Below are positions 7,200-15,802 of a stretch of DNA of 51,811 nt, one piece after another (within the stretch, counting starts at the first letter, position 1; each line of letters starts with the position of its first letter). A model generated the notes under the pieces. The model worked only from the letters and a program-made list of their open reading frames with translations, did no database searches and was not told where the DNA came from. This stretch comes from an uncultured Christensenellaceae bacterium (GTDB lineage: Bacteria; Bacillota; Clostridia; Christensenellales; Aristaeellaceae), in the NCBI GenBank assembly GCA_905234985.1, contig CAJOJQ010000024.1, positions 1 through 51,811 of the forward strand, in the 5' to 3' direction. The translations under genes and the position numbers were made by a program.

Positions 7200-9251
7200 A
7201 TGAAAAGGCGTATGGATTTTCTGCGGCGGGCGCTTTGCGTGCTGCTGGCGGCCATTTTATCGGCGGCCTGTATTCCCGCGCTGGGGGAAACCGCCATCTA
7301 TCCCTGGATCAATTCGGACGTGGAGGGCAGCGTGACGCTGCTGACCCAGGCCCGTATCCGGGACGATTTTCATGTGGCGGTAAACCGGAAATGGCTGATG
7401 CAGACGGGCGTGCCTTACGGCGGCACGGAAGCCAGCTCCTTTGGGGAACAGTCCTACGACGTGATGGAGAAAAAGATGTCCCTCATGCTGGACAGGAGCC
7501 TCACCGGCCATGACGCGGAGCTGGTGTACACCCTGTACGATTTGACCGCGGACTGGGAAACGCGCAACGCCCTGGGCGTGGAACCTCTTCGGCCCTACGT
7601 GGAGGATATGGCAAGCATCCGCACCCTGAACGACCTCAGGGATTATTTGACCACGGACCGGAACGCGTTCCAGCTGGATCCCTCCAGCTATGACGTGATC
7701 GCCGACCTGAAGGACGCCGACCGGTACGTGGCTATCCTGCAGCCGACACCCCTGATTTTGGGCGACAGCGCGGAATACGAAACACGCACCGCTTATGGCG
7801 ATCTTTTGTATGAAATCAGCCGGAAATCCACGGTGCTGGTGCTGAAAAAGTTGGGCTACACGGAGGGGGAAGCCCAGGCGGTGTTCGACGGGGCCATGGC
7901 CTTTGACGCGTGGGTGGCCCGGTACATCCGGCCCTGGGCGGATCACGATCAATCGGATTTTTTGCAGTCCGTGCTGCATTATTACACCCGGGAGAAGCTG
8001 ACCGCCCTGTGCGGCGATTATCCCATCATGGGCATCCTGGATCTGACGGCCACTGGGCAAAGCGAAACGTTCCTGGTGACGGAGCCGACATACTACCGGG
8101 CCTTGGGCGAAATGTACACCGAGGAAAACGTACCCCTGTTCCGGGATTGGCTTATCTATTTCCTGGTGAATTTCATGGGCCGGATGCTGGACCGGGACAC
8201 TTATAACGCCCTGGAGGCCATCGAGGCGGAGGCCATGGGCGTTCAGGGCCTGCCGGATAGTATTGATATCGCTTATCGGACGCTGACGGCGTATTTGTCC
8301 GTGCCCATGGACAATTTGTATATTCAGGCATGCTGCACGGAGGAGGAAAAGCGGGATATTCTGAATATTGCCGATGAAGTGATCGCCCATTACCGCGTCC
8401 TGCTGGAAAACGAAGTTTGGCTTTCACCCGCCACCCGGGAAAAGGCGGTGGAAAAGCTGGATCGGCTTCGCGTGAACGCCGTATACCCGGATGCGCTGGG
8501 CGACTGGTCCGGCCTGCATATCCGAAGCAAGGCGGAGGGCGGCACCCTGCTGGAAGCGGTGATCGAGATGTACCGGTTTTCGGTGAATCAAATCTGCGAC
8601 CGGGTGAACCAGCCGGTGATCCGGGGAGAATGGAATCAGCAGAACAATCCCGCCAGCAAGGTAAACGCCTCCTACAGCAATACGGAAAACGCCATTACCA
8701 TTTACGCGGGCATTTTGGGCGGTATTTTTTACGATCCCCACATGACCCATGAGGAAAAGCTCGGCGGCATCGGCATGGTGATTGCCCACGAAATCAGCCA
8801 CGCCTTTGACGACGACGGCGCGCTTTACGACGCCCAAGGCCGCATGAATAACTGGTGGGAACCCGAGGATTCCGCCGCTTTCAAGGCGCGGGCGGAAAAA
8901 CTGGCGGCGTATTACGACGGCTACGCGCCCTATCCCGGCGGCACGTACAGCGGCGCGAGGGTGCAAAGCGAGGCCATCGCCGATATGGCCGCCATGAAAT
9001 GCATGCTCGCCATCGCGGCGGAAAAGGAGGGCTTTGACTACGACGCGTTCTTCCGGCAGTACGCCGCCGTATGGCGCACCAAAATGCTGCGCAGCGCCCT
9101 GATCGTCACCTTAGCTACCGATGCCCATCCCCTGGGCTGCCTGCGCACCAATGTGACGGTGCAGCAGTTCGATGAATTTTACGAAACTTACGACGTGAAG
9201 CCGGGGGACGGCATGTATCTGGCCCCGGAGGATCGGATCGCCGTGTGGTAA
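7200..9251 (+). CDS. M13-family (neprilysin-like) zinc metallopeptidase, secreted
   Basis: A 683-residue zinc endopeptidase. An N-terminal signal peptide (about 1-30: basic start, hydrophobic core, ALGETA) indicates export; LSAAC is close to a lipobox, so it could be a lipoprotein. The catalytic domain carries the substrate-binding motif VNASYS, the zinc site HEISH (530-534), and the third ligand Glu591 in SEAIAD, with Asp595. The C-terminal LRTNVTVQQFDEFYETY block and a closing VW fit the family, as does the length. The start is fixed by GGGGGAGGAGG and by the promoter. It probably trims peptides at the cell surface; physiological substrates are unknown. Confidence 0.92.
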   Translation: MKRRMDFLRRALCVLLAAILSAACIPALGETAIYPWINSDVEGSVTLLTQARIRDDFHVAVNRKWLMQTGVPYGGTEASSFGEQSYDVMEKKMSLMLDRSLTGHDAELVYTLYDLTADWETRNALGVEPLRPYVEDMASIRTLNDLRDYLTTDRNAFQLDPSSYDVIADLKDADRYVAILQPTPLILGDSAEYETRTAYGDLLYEISRKSTVLVLKKLGYTEGEAQAVFDGAMAFDAWVARYIRPWADHDQSDFLQSVLHYYTREKLTALCGDYPIMGILDLTATGQSETFLVTEPTYYRALGEMYTEENVPLFRDWLIYFLVNFMGRMLDRDTYNALEAIEAEAMGVQGLPDSIDIAYRTLTAYLSVPMDNLYIQACCTEEEKRDILNIADEVIAHYRVLLENEVWLSPATREKAVEKLDRLRVNAVYPDALGDWSGLHIRSKAEGGTLLEAVIEMYRFSVNQICDRVNQPVIRGEWNQQNNPASKVNASYSNTENAITIYAGILGGIFYDPHMTHEEKLGGIGMVIAHEISHAFDDDGALYDAQGRMNNWWEPEDSAAFKARAEKLAAYYDGYAPYPGGTYSGARVQSEAIADMAAMKCMLAIAAEKEGFDYDAFFRQYAAVWRTKMLRSALIVTLATDAHPLGCLRTNVTVQQFDEFYETYDVKPGDGMYLAPEDRIAVW

Positions 9252-9261
9252 GGCACGGCGC

Positions 9262-9290
9262 TTGAATAAACCGGCATGATCTTGTATAAT
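9262..9290 (+). promoter_or_regulatory. Promoter of recD2
   Basis: TTGAAT, 17 bases, TATAAT, about 40 bases before the start codon. Confidence 0.7.
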
Positions 9291-9331
9291 AGGGAGGCGG
9301 CGTTCCACAATTTGCCGCTGGGAGGAAGCCT

Positions 9332-11545
9332 ATGTCCGAAAAAACCGGCGCGCGGCCCGAAGCGGGCCAGCTGGAGGCCGTGATCGAGAATACCGTTTTC
9401 CGCAACGAGGAAAACGGCTATTCCATTATGGAAGCACGGGCGGGCCGGGAAAAGATCACCGTGGTGGGCACCCTCCCCGCCCTGGCCGCCGGTGAACAGG
9501 TGATGCTGGAAGGCGTGTGGGTGGAGCATCCCCAGTACGGCAGGCAATGGAAGGCCACTGGCTGGGAGATTCGGAAGCCCACCACGCTGCTGGGCATCGA
9601 GCGCTATTTGGCTTCCGGGCTGATTCCCGGCATCCGGTGCGCCACGGCCAGGCTGCTGGTGCAGGAATTCGGGGAACGCACCCTGGATATTCTGTCCGAG
9701 CATCCCGAGCAGCTCACCCGGGTGCCGGGCATCGGAAAAAAGCGGGCCCAGCAACTGGGCAAAGCCTTTCAGGAGCAGTACGGGGCCCGGGAAGCCATGG
9801 TTTTCCTCCAGTCCTATGGCGTATCGCCCGCCCTGGCGGTGAAAATCAGCAAGCGCTACGGGGCGGACGCCCAGCGGAAGATCCGGGAAAACCCCTACCG
9901 GCTCATTGACGATATCGAGGGCGTGGGCTTTCTGACCGCCGACCGCATCGCCCTGTCCCTGGGCATTCCCCAGGACAGCGAATACCGCCTGCGGGCGGGG
10001 ATCAAATATGCCCTCCAGGAAGCGGCGGCGGGGGAGGGGCACACCTATCTGCCCCGAAACGTGCTGCTGGAGCGGGCGGCGCGGGGCCTGCGGGTCAGCG
10101 GGGAATTGCTCACCCATGAATTGGACGGCCTGCTCTTCGCCCGGGAAATCATCGCCATGGACGCGGAGGGCACGCAAGCCATGATGCTTTCACCCTATTT
10201 TTACGCGGAAAAGGAAATCGCCCGGTATTTGAAGCTGCTCATGGGTGCGGCGCGGACGAAAAACGAAGCGGTGGGCCAGCGCATCGGCGATTTTGAAAAA
10301 AAGAACGGCATTCAATTCAGTGAAAATCAGCGGCGGGCCGTATCGGAGGCGGTGCAGCGGGGGTTGCTGGTGATCACCGGCGGCCCCGGAACGGGTAAAA
10401 CCACCATCATCAACTGCATTTTGGCCCTGCTTTCCGGCGGCGTACAGTTGGCCGCGCCCACGGGCCGCGCCGCCAAGCGCATGAGCGAGGCCACGGGTCG
10501 GGAGGCCAAAACATTGCACCGGCTGCTGGAGTTTTCCGGCGAGGAGGGCAAGTTTCAGCGGGACGAACAGAATCCCCTGGACTGCGCCTGCGTGATCGTG
10601 GACGAAATGAGCATGGTGGACGTGTTTTTGATGCGCAGCCTGCTCAGGGCCTTGAAGCCCGGCACCCGGCTCATCATGGTGGGAGACGCGGACCAATTGC
10701 CCTCCGTGGGCGCGGGTAACGTGTTAGGGGATATTCTGAAGAGCGGCGTGATCCCCTCCGTGCGGCTGACGGATATTTTCCGCCAGAGCGGGGAAAGCCT
10801 GATCGTGGTGAACGCTCACCGCATCAACCACGGGGAAGCGCCCATCCTGAATCAAAAGGGCAGCGATTTCTTTTTTGAGCGCCGTCCCTATGCCGAGGAC
10901 GCGGCCAGCGCCATCGTGGGCCTGTGCGAAAAACGCCTGCCCGCGTTCCTGCATACCGATTTCCCCGCCAGGGACATTCAAGTGCTGTCGCCCACCAAAA
11001 AATCCGGAGCGGGAGTGTATCAGTTAAACGCCCTGCTCCAGGCGGCGCTGAACCCGGCGGGGGGGCGTAAACCGGAAATACACTACGGCGACACCACTTT
11101 CCGCTTGGGCGACAAGGTGATGCACGTGAAAAACAACTATCAGCTGGCCTGGCAGGCCGACGACGGCACCGAGGGCGAGGGCGTGTTCAACGGCGACGTA
11201 GGCTTTATCACGAAGGTGGACACCCAGGACCGGGTGGTCACCGTGCGCTACGACGACGAGCGCACCGTGGAATACGATTATCAGCAATTAGAGGAACTGG
11301 AGCTGGCCTACTGCCTGTCGGTACACAAGAGTCAGGGCAGCGAATTCCCCTGCGTGGTGATGCCCGTGGTGGGCGGCCCGCCGCGCTTGCTCACCCGGAA
11401 CCTGTTCTATACCGCCCTCACCCGCGCCCGGAAGCTGGTGGTGCTGGTGGGGCGGGAGGACGCCATCGCCGCCATGGTGAACAACAATCACATCGCCGCC
11501 CGGTATACCACATTGCGGCAGCGACTGATGGAGGAAATCGGGTAG
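9332..11545 (+). CDS. recD2: RecD2-type ATP-dependent DNA helicase
   Basis: A 737-residue cytoplasmic SF1B 5'-3' DNA helicase of the RecD-like group not associated with RecBC. An N-terminal OB-like region (about 1-90) and helix-hairpin-helix segments (PGIGKKRAQQLG near 133, IEGVGFLTADRIA near 195) are the RecD2-specific extension. The motor follows: Walker A GGPGTGKTT (about 350-358), Walker B VDEMSMVD, the Gln motif GDADQLPSVG, and the C-terminal SVHKSQGSEFP and ALTRARK motifs. Length is normal. RecD2 proteins act in genome stability and mismatch repair in Bacillus. GGGAGG precedes the ATG. Monocistronic, followed by a hairpin repeat. Confidence 0.95.
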   Translation: MSEKTGARPEAGQLEAVIENTVFRNEENGYSIMEARAGREKITVVGTLPALAAGEQVMLEGVWVEHPQYGRQWKATGWEIRKPTTLLGIERYLASGLIPGIRCATARLLVQEFGERTLDILSEHPEQLTRVPGIGKKRAQQLGKAFQEQYGAREAMVFLQSYGVSPALAVKISKRYGADAQRKIRENPYRLIDDIEGVGFLTADRIALSLGIPQDSEYRLRAGIKYALQEAAAGEGHTYLPRNVLLERAARGLRVSGELLTHELDGLLFAREIIAMDAEGTQAMMLSPYFYAEKEIARYLKLLMGAARTKNEAVGQRIGDFEKKNGIQFSENQRRAVSEAVQRGLLVITGGPGTGKTTIINCILALLSGGVQLAAPTGRAAKRMSEATGREAKTLHRLLEFSGEEGKFQRDEQNPLDCACVIVDEMSMVDVFLMRSLLRALKPGTRLIMVGDADQLPSVGAGNVLGDILKSGVIPSVRLTDIFRQSGESLIVVNAHRINHGEAPILNQKGSDFFFERRPYAEDAASAIVGLCEKRLPAFLHTDFPARDIQVLSPTKKSGAGVYQLNALLQAALNPAGGRKPEIHYGDTTFRLGDKVMHVKNNYQLAWQADDGTEGEGVFNGDVGFITKVDTQDRVVTVRYDDERTVEYDYQQLEELELAYCLSVHKSQGSEFPCVVMPVVGGPPRLLTRNLFYTALTRARKLVVLVGREDAIAAMVNNNHIAARYTTLRQRLMEEIG

Positions 11546-11599
11546 CATAGGCCATTTATAAGCGAGACGTTCGCAAAATGGCAAAAGGCCCAGTACCCC

Positions 11600-11660
11600 T
11601 TATGGCTTTCTTGGAAGGGGGGGCTGGGGGAAACCATTCTTTGAGAATGGTTTCCCCCAG
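11600..11660 (+). repeat. GGGGAAACC hairpin repeat, copy 3
   Basis: TTATGGCTTTCTTGGAAGGG leads into a 17-bp perfect stem (11624-11640 with 11644-11660; CTGGGGGAAACC / GGTTTCCCCCAG) with a 3-nt loop, followed by AAAACTTTTT. It is the same unit as 3502-3572. It lies downstream of recD2 and 36 bases before the GT4 start, so it could terminate recD2 transcription or act in the GT4 leader. Confidence 0.75.
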
Positions 11661-11695
11661 AAAACTTTTTCCGGCTTATCCGGATTTGGGAGGAA

Positions 11696-12889
11696 ATGAA
11701 GATGCTTCGCATCGGTCAGTTTACAGATACTTTTTTGCCCGTGGTGGATGGGGTGGGCCGGGTAGCCTTGGCTTATTCGGAAACGCTTTGCAAAATGGGG
11801 CATCAGGTCACCGTGGTGGCCCCTATGTACGATACGGGCTACCGGGGAGGCTATCCCTTCGAGCTGGTGGATTATCAGGCCTCCGGCGTGCCTGGCATGA
11901 AGCAGTATAAAGCGGGGGAAGCGCCCTGGGATCCCCATTACCGCAAGCGGATGCGCATGATCCCCCTGGACGTCGTGCACGCCCACAGCCCCTTCACGGC
12001 GGGCAGCGAGGCATTGCGCATCGCGGCGCTGCGCAAGCTGCCCCTGGTCGCCACCTTTCATTCCAAGTATTACGATGATTTTCTGAAGGTGACCAAGTCT
12101 GAAACCCTGGCGAAAGCGGGGGTCAAGTTCGTGGTGGATTTCTTCGAGCGCTGCGACGAGGTGTGGGCCGTGGGCCAGAACCCCGCCGACGTGCTGCGGG
12201 AATACGGCTACACCGGCCAGGTGCAGGTGATGCCAAACGGCGTCACGCTGCGCACGGCTCAGCCCGGGGCGGTGGAGGAAGTGAACCGCCGCTGGGGGCT
12301 GAAAAAAGACCCGCTGATCCTGTTCGTGGGCCAGATGAACTGGAAAAAGAATATCCTCACCGTGCTGGAAGCCTGCGCGGAAATGAAAACCAAGGGCCAG
12401 AAATTCCAATTGATTTTAGCGGGCCAGGGGCCGGATATGCGGGAGATCGAGCATAAGATCAGCGAGCTGAATTTACGGGACCGCACCCATTTGGCGGGCC
12501 ATATCACCGATATGAACCTGCTGGACGGCCTGTACAGCCGGGCGTCCCTGTTCGCGTTCCCTTCCCTCTACGACGCCGCGCCCATGGTGGTGCGGGAAGC
12601 CGCCGTGATGGGCACCCCCGCCGTGATGGTGCGGGGCAGCACCGCCGCCGAAATCATCCAGGAGGGGAGGAACGGATATCTGTGCAAAGATTCTTCCGCC
12701 GACCTGGCCCGGGTGATGATGAACGCCCTCAGCGATCCCCAAGCCCTGGAGCAGGTGGGCAGCAACGCCCGGGAAACCATTCCCGTGCCCTGGGAACGCA
12801 CCATGGAAAAAGCCGTGGAGCGCTATACCCGGCTGGTGGCGCTGGGAAGGGAAGGAAAACTGGCGAAAAAATCCGTGCGGGTCATTTGA
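11696..12889 (+). CDS. Glycosyltransferase family 4 (GT-B fold)
   Basis: A 397-residue retaining glycosyltransferase. The N-terminal Rossmann domain begins RIGQFTDTFLPVVDGVGRV, with VVHAHSPFTAG near 105. The C-terminal nucleotide-sugar domain has LFVGQMNWKKNI, LILAGQGPD and the EX7E-like region around VVREAAVMGTPAV. The pattern is close to membrane-associated diacylglycerol glucosyltransferases and lipoteichoic-acid anchor synthases, but the acceptor is not proven. GGGAGG lies four bases before the ATG; a second in-frame ATG at 11702 would be better spaced. Repeat C starts six bases after the stop. Confidence 0.88.
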   Translation: MKMLRIGQFTDTFLPVVDGVGRVALAYSETLCKMGHQVTVVAPMYDTGYRGGYPFELVDYQASGVPGMKQYKAGEAPWDPHYRKRMRMIPLDVVHAHSPFTAGSEALRIAALRKLPLVATFHSKYYDDFLKVTKSETLAKAGVKFVVDFFERCDEVWAVGQNPADVLREYGYTGQVQVMPNGVTLRTAQPGAVEEVNRRWGLKKDPLILFVGQMNWKKNILTVLEACAEMKTKGQKFQLILAGQGPDMREIEHKISELNLRDRTHLAGHITDMNLLDGLYSRASLFAFPSLYDAAPMVVREAAVMGTPAVMVRGSTAAEIIQEGRNGYLCKDSSADLARVMMNALSDPQALEQVGSNARETIPVPWERTMEKAVERYTRLVALGREGKLAKKSVRVI

Positions 12890-12895
12890 ACTTTA

Positions 12896-13016
12896 AGAGT
12901 TGAGAGCGAAGAGTTGAGAGTTGAGATAAAGAGCGCGGATGAAATGGCCGCATTATTCCGAATCTCAAACATACGGCACATAATAAATCTCAACTCTAAA
13001 CTCTCAACTCTTTCTT
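12896..13016. repeat. 7-mer palindromic element, copy C
   Basis: Left arm AGAGTTG, AGAGCGA, AGAGTTG, AGAGTTG, then AGATAAAG. The core is about 55 bases, with TAATAAAT as a decayed right border. Right arm CTCAACT, CTAAACT, CTCAACT, CTTTCTT. It lies between the GT4 stop and the DUF4434 start and fills the whole gap. Confidence 0.85.
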
Positions 13017-13036
13017 AACAGCCCTGGTGGCATTTT

Positions 13037-14020
13037 ATGAAATCTACGGAGATGATTATCATGAAGCCCATTACCGGCGCGTGGTTTGAATTCAAGCATC
13101 ACAATCTGTTCGAGGGTCAGCCCTATAACGACGCTCTCCGCTCCTTCACGGGGTCGCAGTGGGCCGCCATGATTCGGGACGCCCGCGCTCTGGGCATGGA
13201 TACGCTGGTACTCACCTGCTCGTCCCTGGTATATCGGGAGGAAAGCGAAAGCTACACTCCGGTGGACATCTTTCCCCCCGCCGCCATGGCCTGCGAAAAC
13301 CCCATGGACGTACTCATGGACACGGCGGAAAAGGAGGGCATGGGCGTGTTTCTCTCCGCCGGATTTTACGGCTTTTGGGAGGATTCCGAGGGCAACATGA
13401 AAAGCCGGGAGGTGGAACGGCGGGCCTTCCGGGCCTGCGAGGAAATGTACGCCCGGTACGCGGGCCGTGCCAGCTTCCGGGGCTGGTATTTGCCGGACGA
13501 AACGGAAGCCGGACCGTATTTCAGCCCCGTTTTTCTGGATTACGTGGCCCGGTACGCCGCCTTTTTCCGGAAGCTGGATGCGAAAAAGCCCATCCTGATC
13601 GCCCCCTACGGCACCAACAAGATCGTGCCGGACGATACTTTTGTGCAGCAGCTTGCGCGTATGGACGTGGATTATATCGCGTACCAGGACGAGGTAGGCG
13701 TGCAAAAATCCAAGGCCGAGGACACGGCGGCCTATTATCGCGGCCTGCGTCAGGCCCACGACCGGGCGGGACGAAGCAAGCTGTGGGCGGACATCGAAAT
13801 GTTTGATTTTACCGGACAGGTGTACCGCAGCGCCCTGGTGCCTGCGCCTATGGAGCGCATCGCAAAGCAGCTCGCCTCCGTATCGCCCTATGTGGACAAA
13901 ATTTTGTGCTACGCTTTTCCCGGCCTGCTGTCCCGGCCCGGGTCCCCGGCCTGTTACCCCGGCGGCGGGCAGGATAAGCTGTACGCCGATTACCTGGACT
14001 GGTGCAGAAAAGCGACGTAA
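13037..14020 (+). CDS. DUF4434-type TIM-barrel protein (glycoside-hydrolase-like)
   Basis: A 327-residue protein resembling the DUF4434 family, TIM barrels related to glycoside hydrolases and often found with carbohydrate genes. PITGAWFEF at the N-terminus, the segment MDTLVLTCSSLVY, the Glu/Asp-containing GWYLPDETEAG and LWADIEMFD are the barrel-strand ends expected to form an active site. No signal peptide is seen, so it should be cytoplasmic. The ATG at 13037 has GGTGG six bases upstream. An internal ATG at 13061 has ACGGAG nine bases upstream and may be the true start, giving 319 residues. It is bounded on both sides by 7-mer repeat elements. No function can be assigned. Confidence 0.75.
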   Translation: MKSTEMIIMKPITGAWFEFKHHNLFEGQPYNDALRSFTGSQWAAMIRDARALGMDTLVLTCSSLVYREESESYTPVDIFPPAAMACENPMDVLMDTAEKEGMGVFLSAGFYGFWEDSEGNMKSREVERRAFRACEEMYARYAGRASFRGWYLPDETEAGPYFSPVFLDYVARYAAFFRKLDAKKPILIAPYGTNKIVPDDTFVQQLARMDVDYIAYQDEVGVQKSKAEDTAAYYRGLRQAHDRAGRSKLWADIEMFDFTGQVYRSALVPAPMERIAKQLASVSPYVDKILCYAFPGLLSRPGSPACYPGGGQDKLYADYLDWCRKAT

Positions 14021-14034
14021 CCGCGGCAGTTCAA

Positions 14035-14206
14035 CAAATTGAGATTTGCAGAGGTAGGAGGTAGGAAGTAGGAGGTAGGAAGTAGGAGGTAGGAGGTAGG
14101 AGGTTATATAGTGTTTTCCAGAGAATGAAAGCCTGGCTTTCGCTCATTGAACCGAGTATATAAAACCTCCTACCTCCTACTTCCTACCTGAATAAATCCC
14201 AATTTG
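14035..14206. repeat. 7-mer palindromic element, copy E (GGTAGGA arms)
   Basis: The best-preserved copy. Outer inverted repeats are CAAATTGAGATTT (14035-14047) and AAATCCCAATTTG (14194-14206). The left arm has seven 7-mers (GGTAGGA or AGTAGGA, 14053-14101), then GGTTATATAG. A core of about 45 bases contains a GAAAGCC/GGCTTTC hairpin. TATATAAAACC follows, and then a right arm of three 7-mers (14168-14188). It shares its core borders with the AGTTGAG elements but has a different arm unit. Confidence 0.88.
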
Positions 14207-14261
14207 CGAAAACACCGTAAAGGCGACAGGCGAATCAATGAACGTATACGAGGAGAGTTTT

Positions 14262-15674
14262 ATGTCTTCCCTGATGAAAAAAGCCCGGCACACCCTGGTG
14301 GGCGACCGCGCGTTTTACCGCGTGCTGCTGGCCATCGTGGTGCCGGTGATTATCCAGAACGGGATATCCAATTTTGTGAACCTGCTGGATAATTTGATGG
14401 TGGGCGCTTTGGGCGACGCGCAGATGAGCGGCGTGTCCATCGCCAACCAGCTGATTTTTATTTTCAATCTGACCATTTTCGGCGGTCTGGCAGGCCCCGG
14501 CATTTTCGGCGCGCAGTTTTACGGGGCGGGGGACATTGAGGGCCTGCGGAACACCTTCCGCATCAAGCTGCTGGAATCCCTGTTCCTGCTGGCCCTGGCC
14601 TTCATCGCCCTCATCGGGTTCAACGAACCGCTGATTTCCATCTTCCTCCAGGGGGACGGCGACCCGGCCATGGCCCAGGCCATGCTGCGGGACAGCCAAA
14701 GTTACCTTGCGGTGATGCTGTTCGGCCTGCCCGCCTTCGCCCTGACCCAGTGCTACGCGGGCACCCTGCGGGAAATGGGGGAGACCCGCCTGCCCATGGT
14801 TGCCAGCGTGACCGCCGTGGTCACCAACGCCCTGTTCAATTACCTGCTGATTTTCGGCAAGTTAGGCCTGCCCCGGCTGGAGGTGGTGGGCGCGGCGCTG
14901 GCGACGGTGATCAGCCGGTATGTGGAATTGGGCATCGTGATGGTGTTCACCCATAAGCACCACGCCCGTTTTTCCTTCATCGAAGGCGCGTTCAAAACCC
15001 TCAAGGTGCCCGCTGTGCTGGCACGCAAGGTGCTGCGCATGGGCGCGCCGCTGCTCATGAACGAACTGCTTTGGTCTGTGGGCGTCAGCACCCTCACCGC
15101 CGCCTATTCTTTGTGCGGCCTCACGGTGGTGTCCGCCCTGAGCATCACCTTTACCATTTCCAACCTGTTCAATTCCGTGTACTTCTCCATGGGCACGGCG
15201 GTGTCGGTCATGATCGGCCAGGACTTGGGCGCGGGCGATTTCCAGCGCGCCAAGGGGGACGTGTGGCGGCTGATGGCCTTCGCCGTGGCGGTGGCTGCCA
15301 CCATGGGCCTGCTGCTGACCCTTTTCGCGCCACTGATTCCCCAGGCGTACAGCGGCGTCACCGAGGACGTGCGGCAGACCGCCACCCGCCTGCTCACCGT
15401 CACCGCCTGCGCCATGCCCCTGTACGCTTACGCCCACTGCTCCTACTTTACCCTGCGTTCCGGCGGCAAAACCGTGATCACCTTCCTGTTTGACAGTGGC
15501 TACACCTGGGTGATTTCCGTGCCCCTGGCGCTGCTCATGGTGCGGGTCGTCCACGCGGATGTGATCGTATGCTACGCCGTGGTGGAGGGGGCCAACCTGA
15601 TCAAATGTATTTTGGGCTACTGCTTCATCCGTTCCGGCTCCTGGATCCAGAACCTGACGCATATAGCCGATTGA
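14262..15674 (+). CDS. MATE-family efflux transporter
   Basis: A 470-residue membrane protein with about twelve helices in two homologous halves (MatE domains roughly 17-175 and 240-400). MATE proteins export cationic drugs or metabolites in exchange for Na+ or H+. The first helix IVVPVIIQNGISNFVNLLDNL and the motif GGLAGPGIFGAQFYGAGD match the bacterial NorM/DinF-like groups. The ATG at 14262 is preferred over 14238 because AGGAGAG lies six bases before it. It is followed by a strong intrinsic terminator. No regulator is adjacent, so the substrate is open. Confidence 0.92.
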   Translation: MSSLMKKARHTLVGDRAFYRVLLAIVVPVIIQNGISNFVNLLDNLMVGALGDAQMSGVSIANQLIFIFNLTIFGGLAGPGIFGAQFYGAGDIEGLRNTFRIKLLESLFLLALAFIALIGFNEPLISIFLQGDGDPAMAQAMLRDSQSYLAVMLFGLPAFALTQCYAGTLREMGETRLPMVASVTAVVTNALFNYLLIFGKLGLPRLEVVGAALATVISRYVELGIVMVFTHKHHARFSFIEGAFKTLKVPAVLARKVLRMGAPLLMNELLWSVGVSTLTAAYSLCGLTVVSALSITFTISNLFNSVYFSMGTAVSVMIGQDLGAGDFQRAKGDVWRLMAFAVAVAATMGLLLTLFAPLIPQAYSGVTEDVRQTATRLLTVTACAMPLYAYAHCSYFTLRSGGKTVITFLFDSGYTWVISVPLALLMVRVVHADVIVCYAVVEGANLIKCILGYCFIRSGSWIQNLTHIAD

Positions 15675-15691
15675 ATGCTTTTTTTCTCATT

Positions 15692-15718
15692 GCGCCGTGA
15701 ACTTCGGCGCTTTTTTTT
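15692..15718 (+). terminator. Intrinsic terminator of the MATE gene
   Basis: GCGCCG, a 7-nt loop, CGGCGC, then T8. The next promoter begins two bases later. Confidence 0.85.
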
Positions 15719-15719
15719 C

Positions 15720-15747
15720 TTGACAAAGGGCATGGCGTGTGTATAAT
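15720..15747 (+). promoter_or_regulatory. Promoter of the AfuA-like transporter operon
   Basis: Perfect TTGACA, 16 bases, TATAAT. The consensus hexamers suggest high basal expression. Confidence 0.85.
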
Positions 15748-15802
15748 AGGATGTAAAGACTGGCAGAAAGACTGCCGGAAAATCAGAAAGGGAGAGAAAC
15801 AC

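Noticed and set aside
7200..7300. M13 peptidase as a firm lipoprotein.
   Set aside because: SAAC has Ser instead of Leu/Val/Ile at position -3 and a plausible signal peptidase I site follows, so lipidation is only a possibility.
14035..14206. Tandem repeats considered as a CRISPR array.
   Set aside because: Units are 7 bases long without spacers and occur as inverted arms; no cas genes are in the window.
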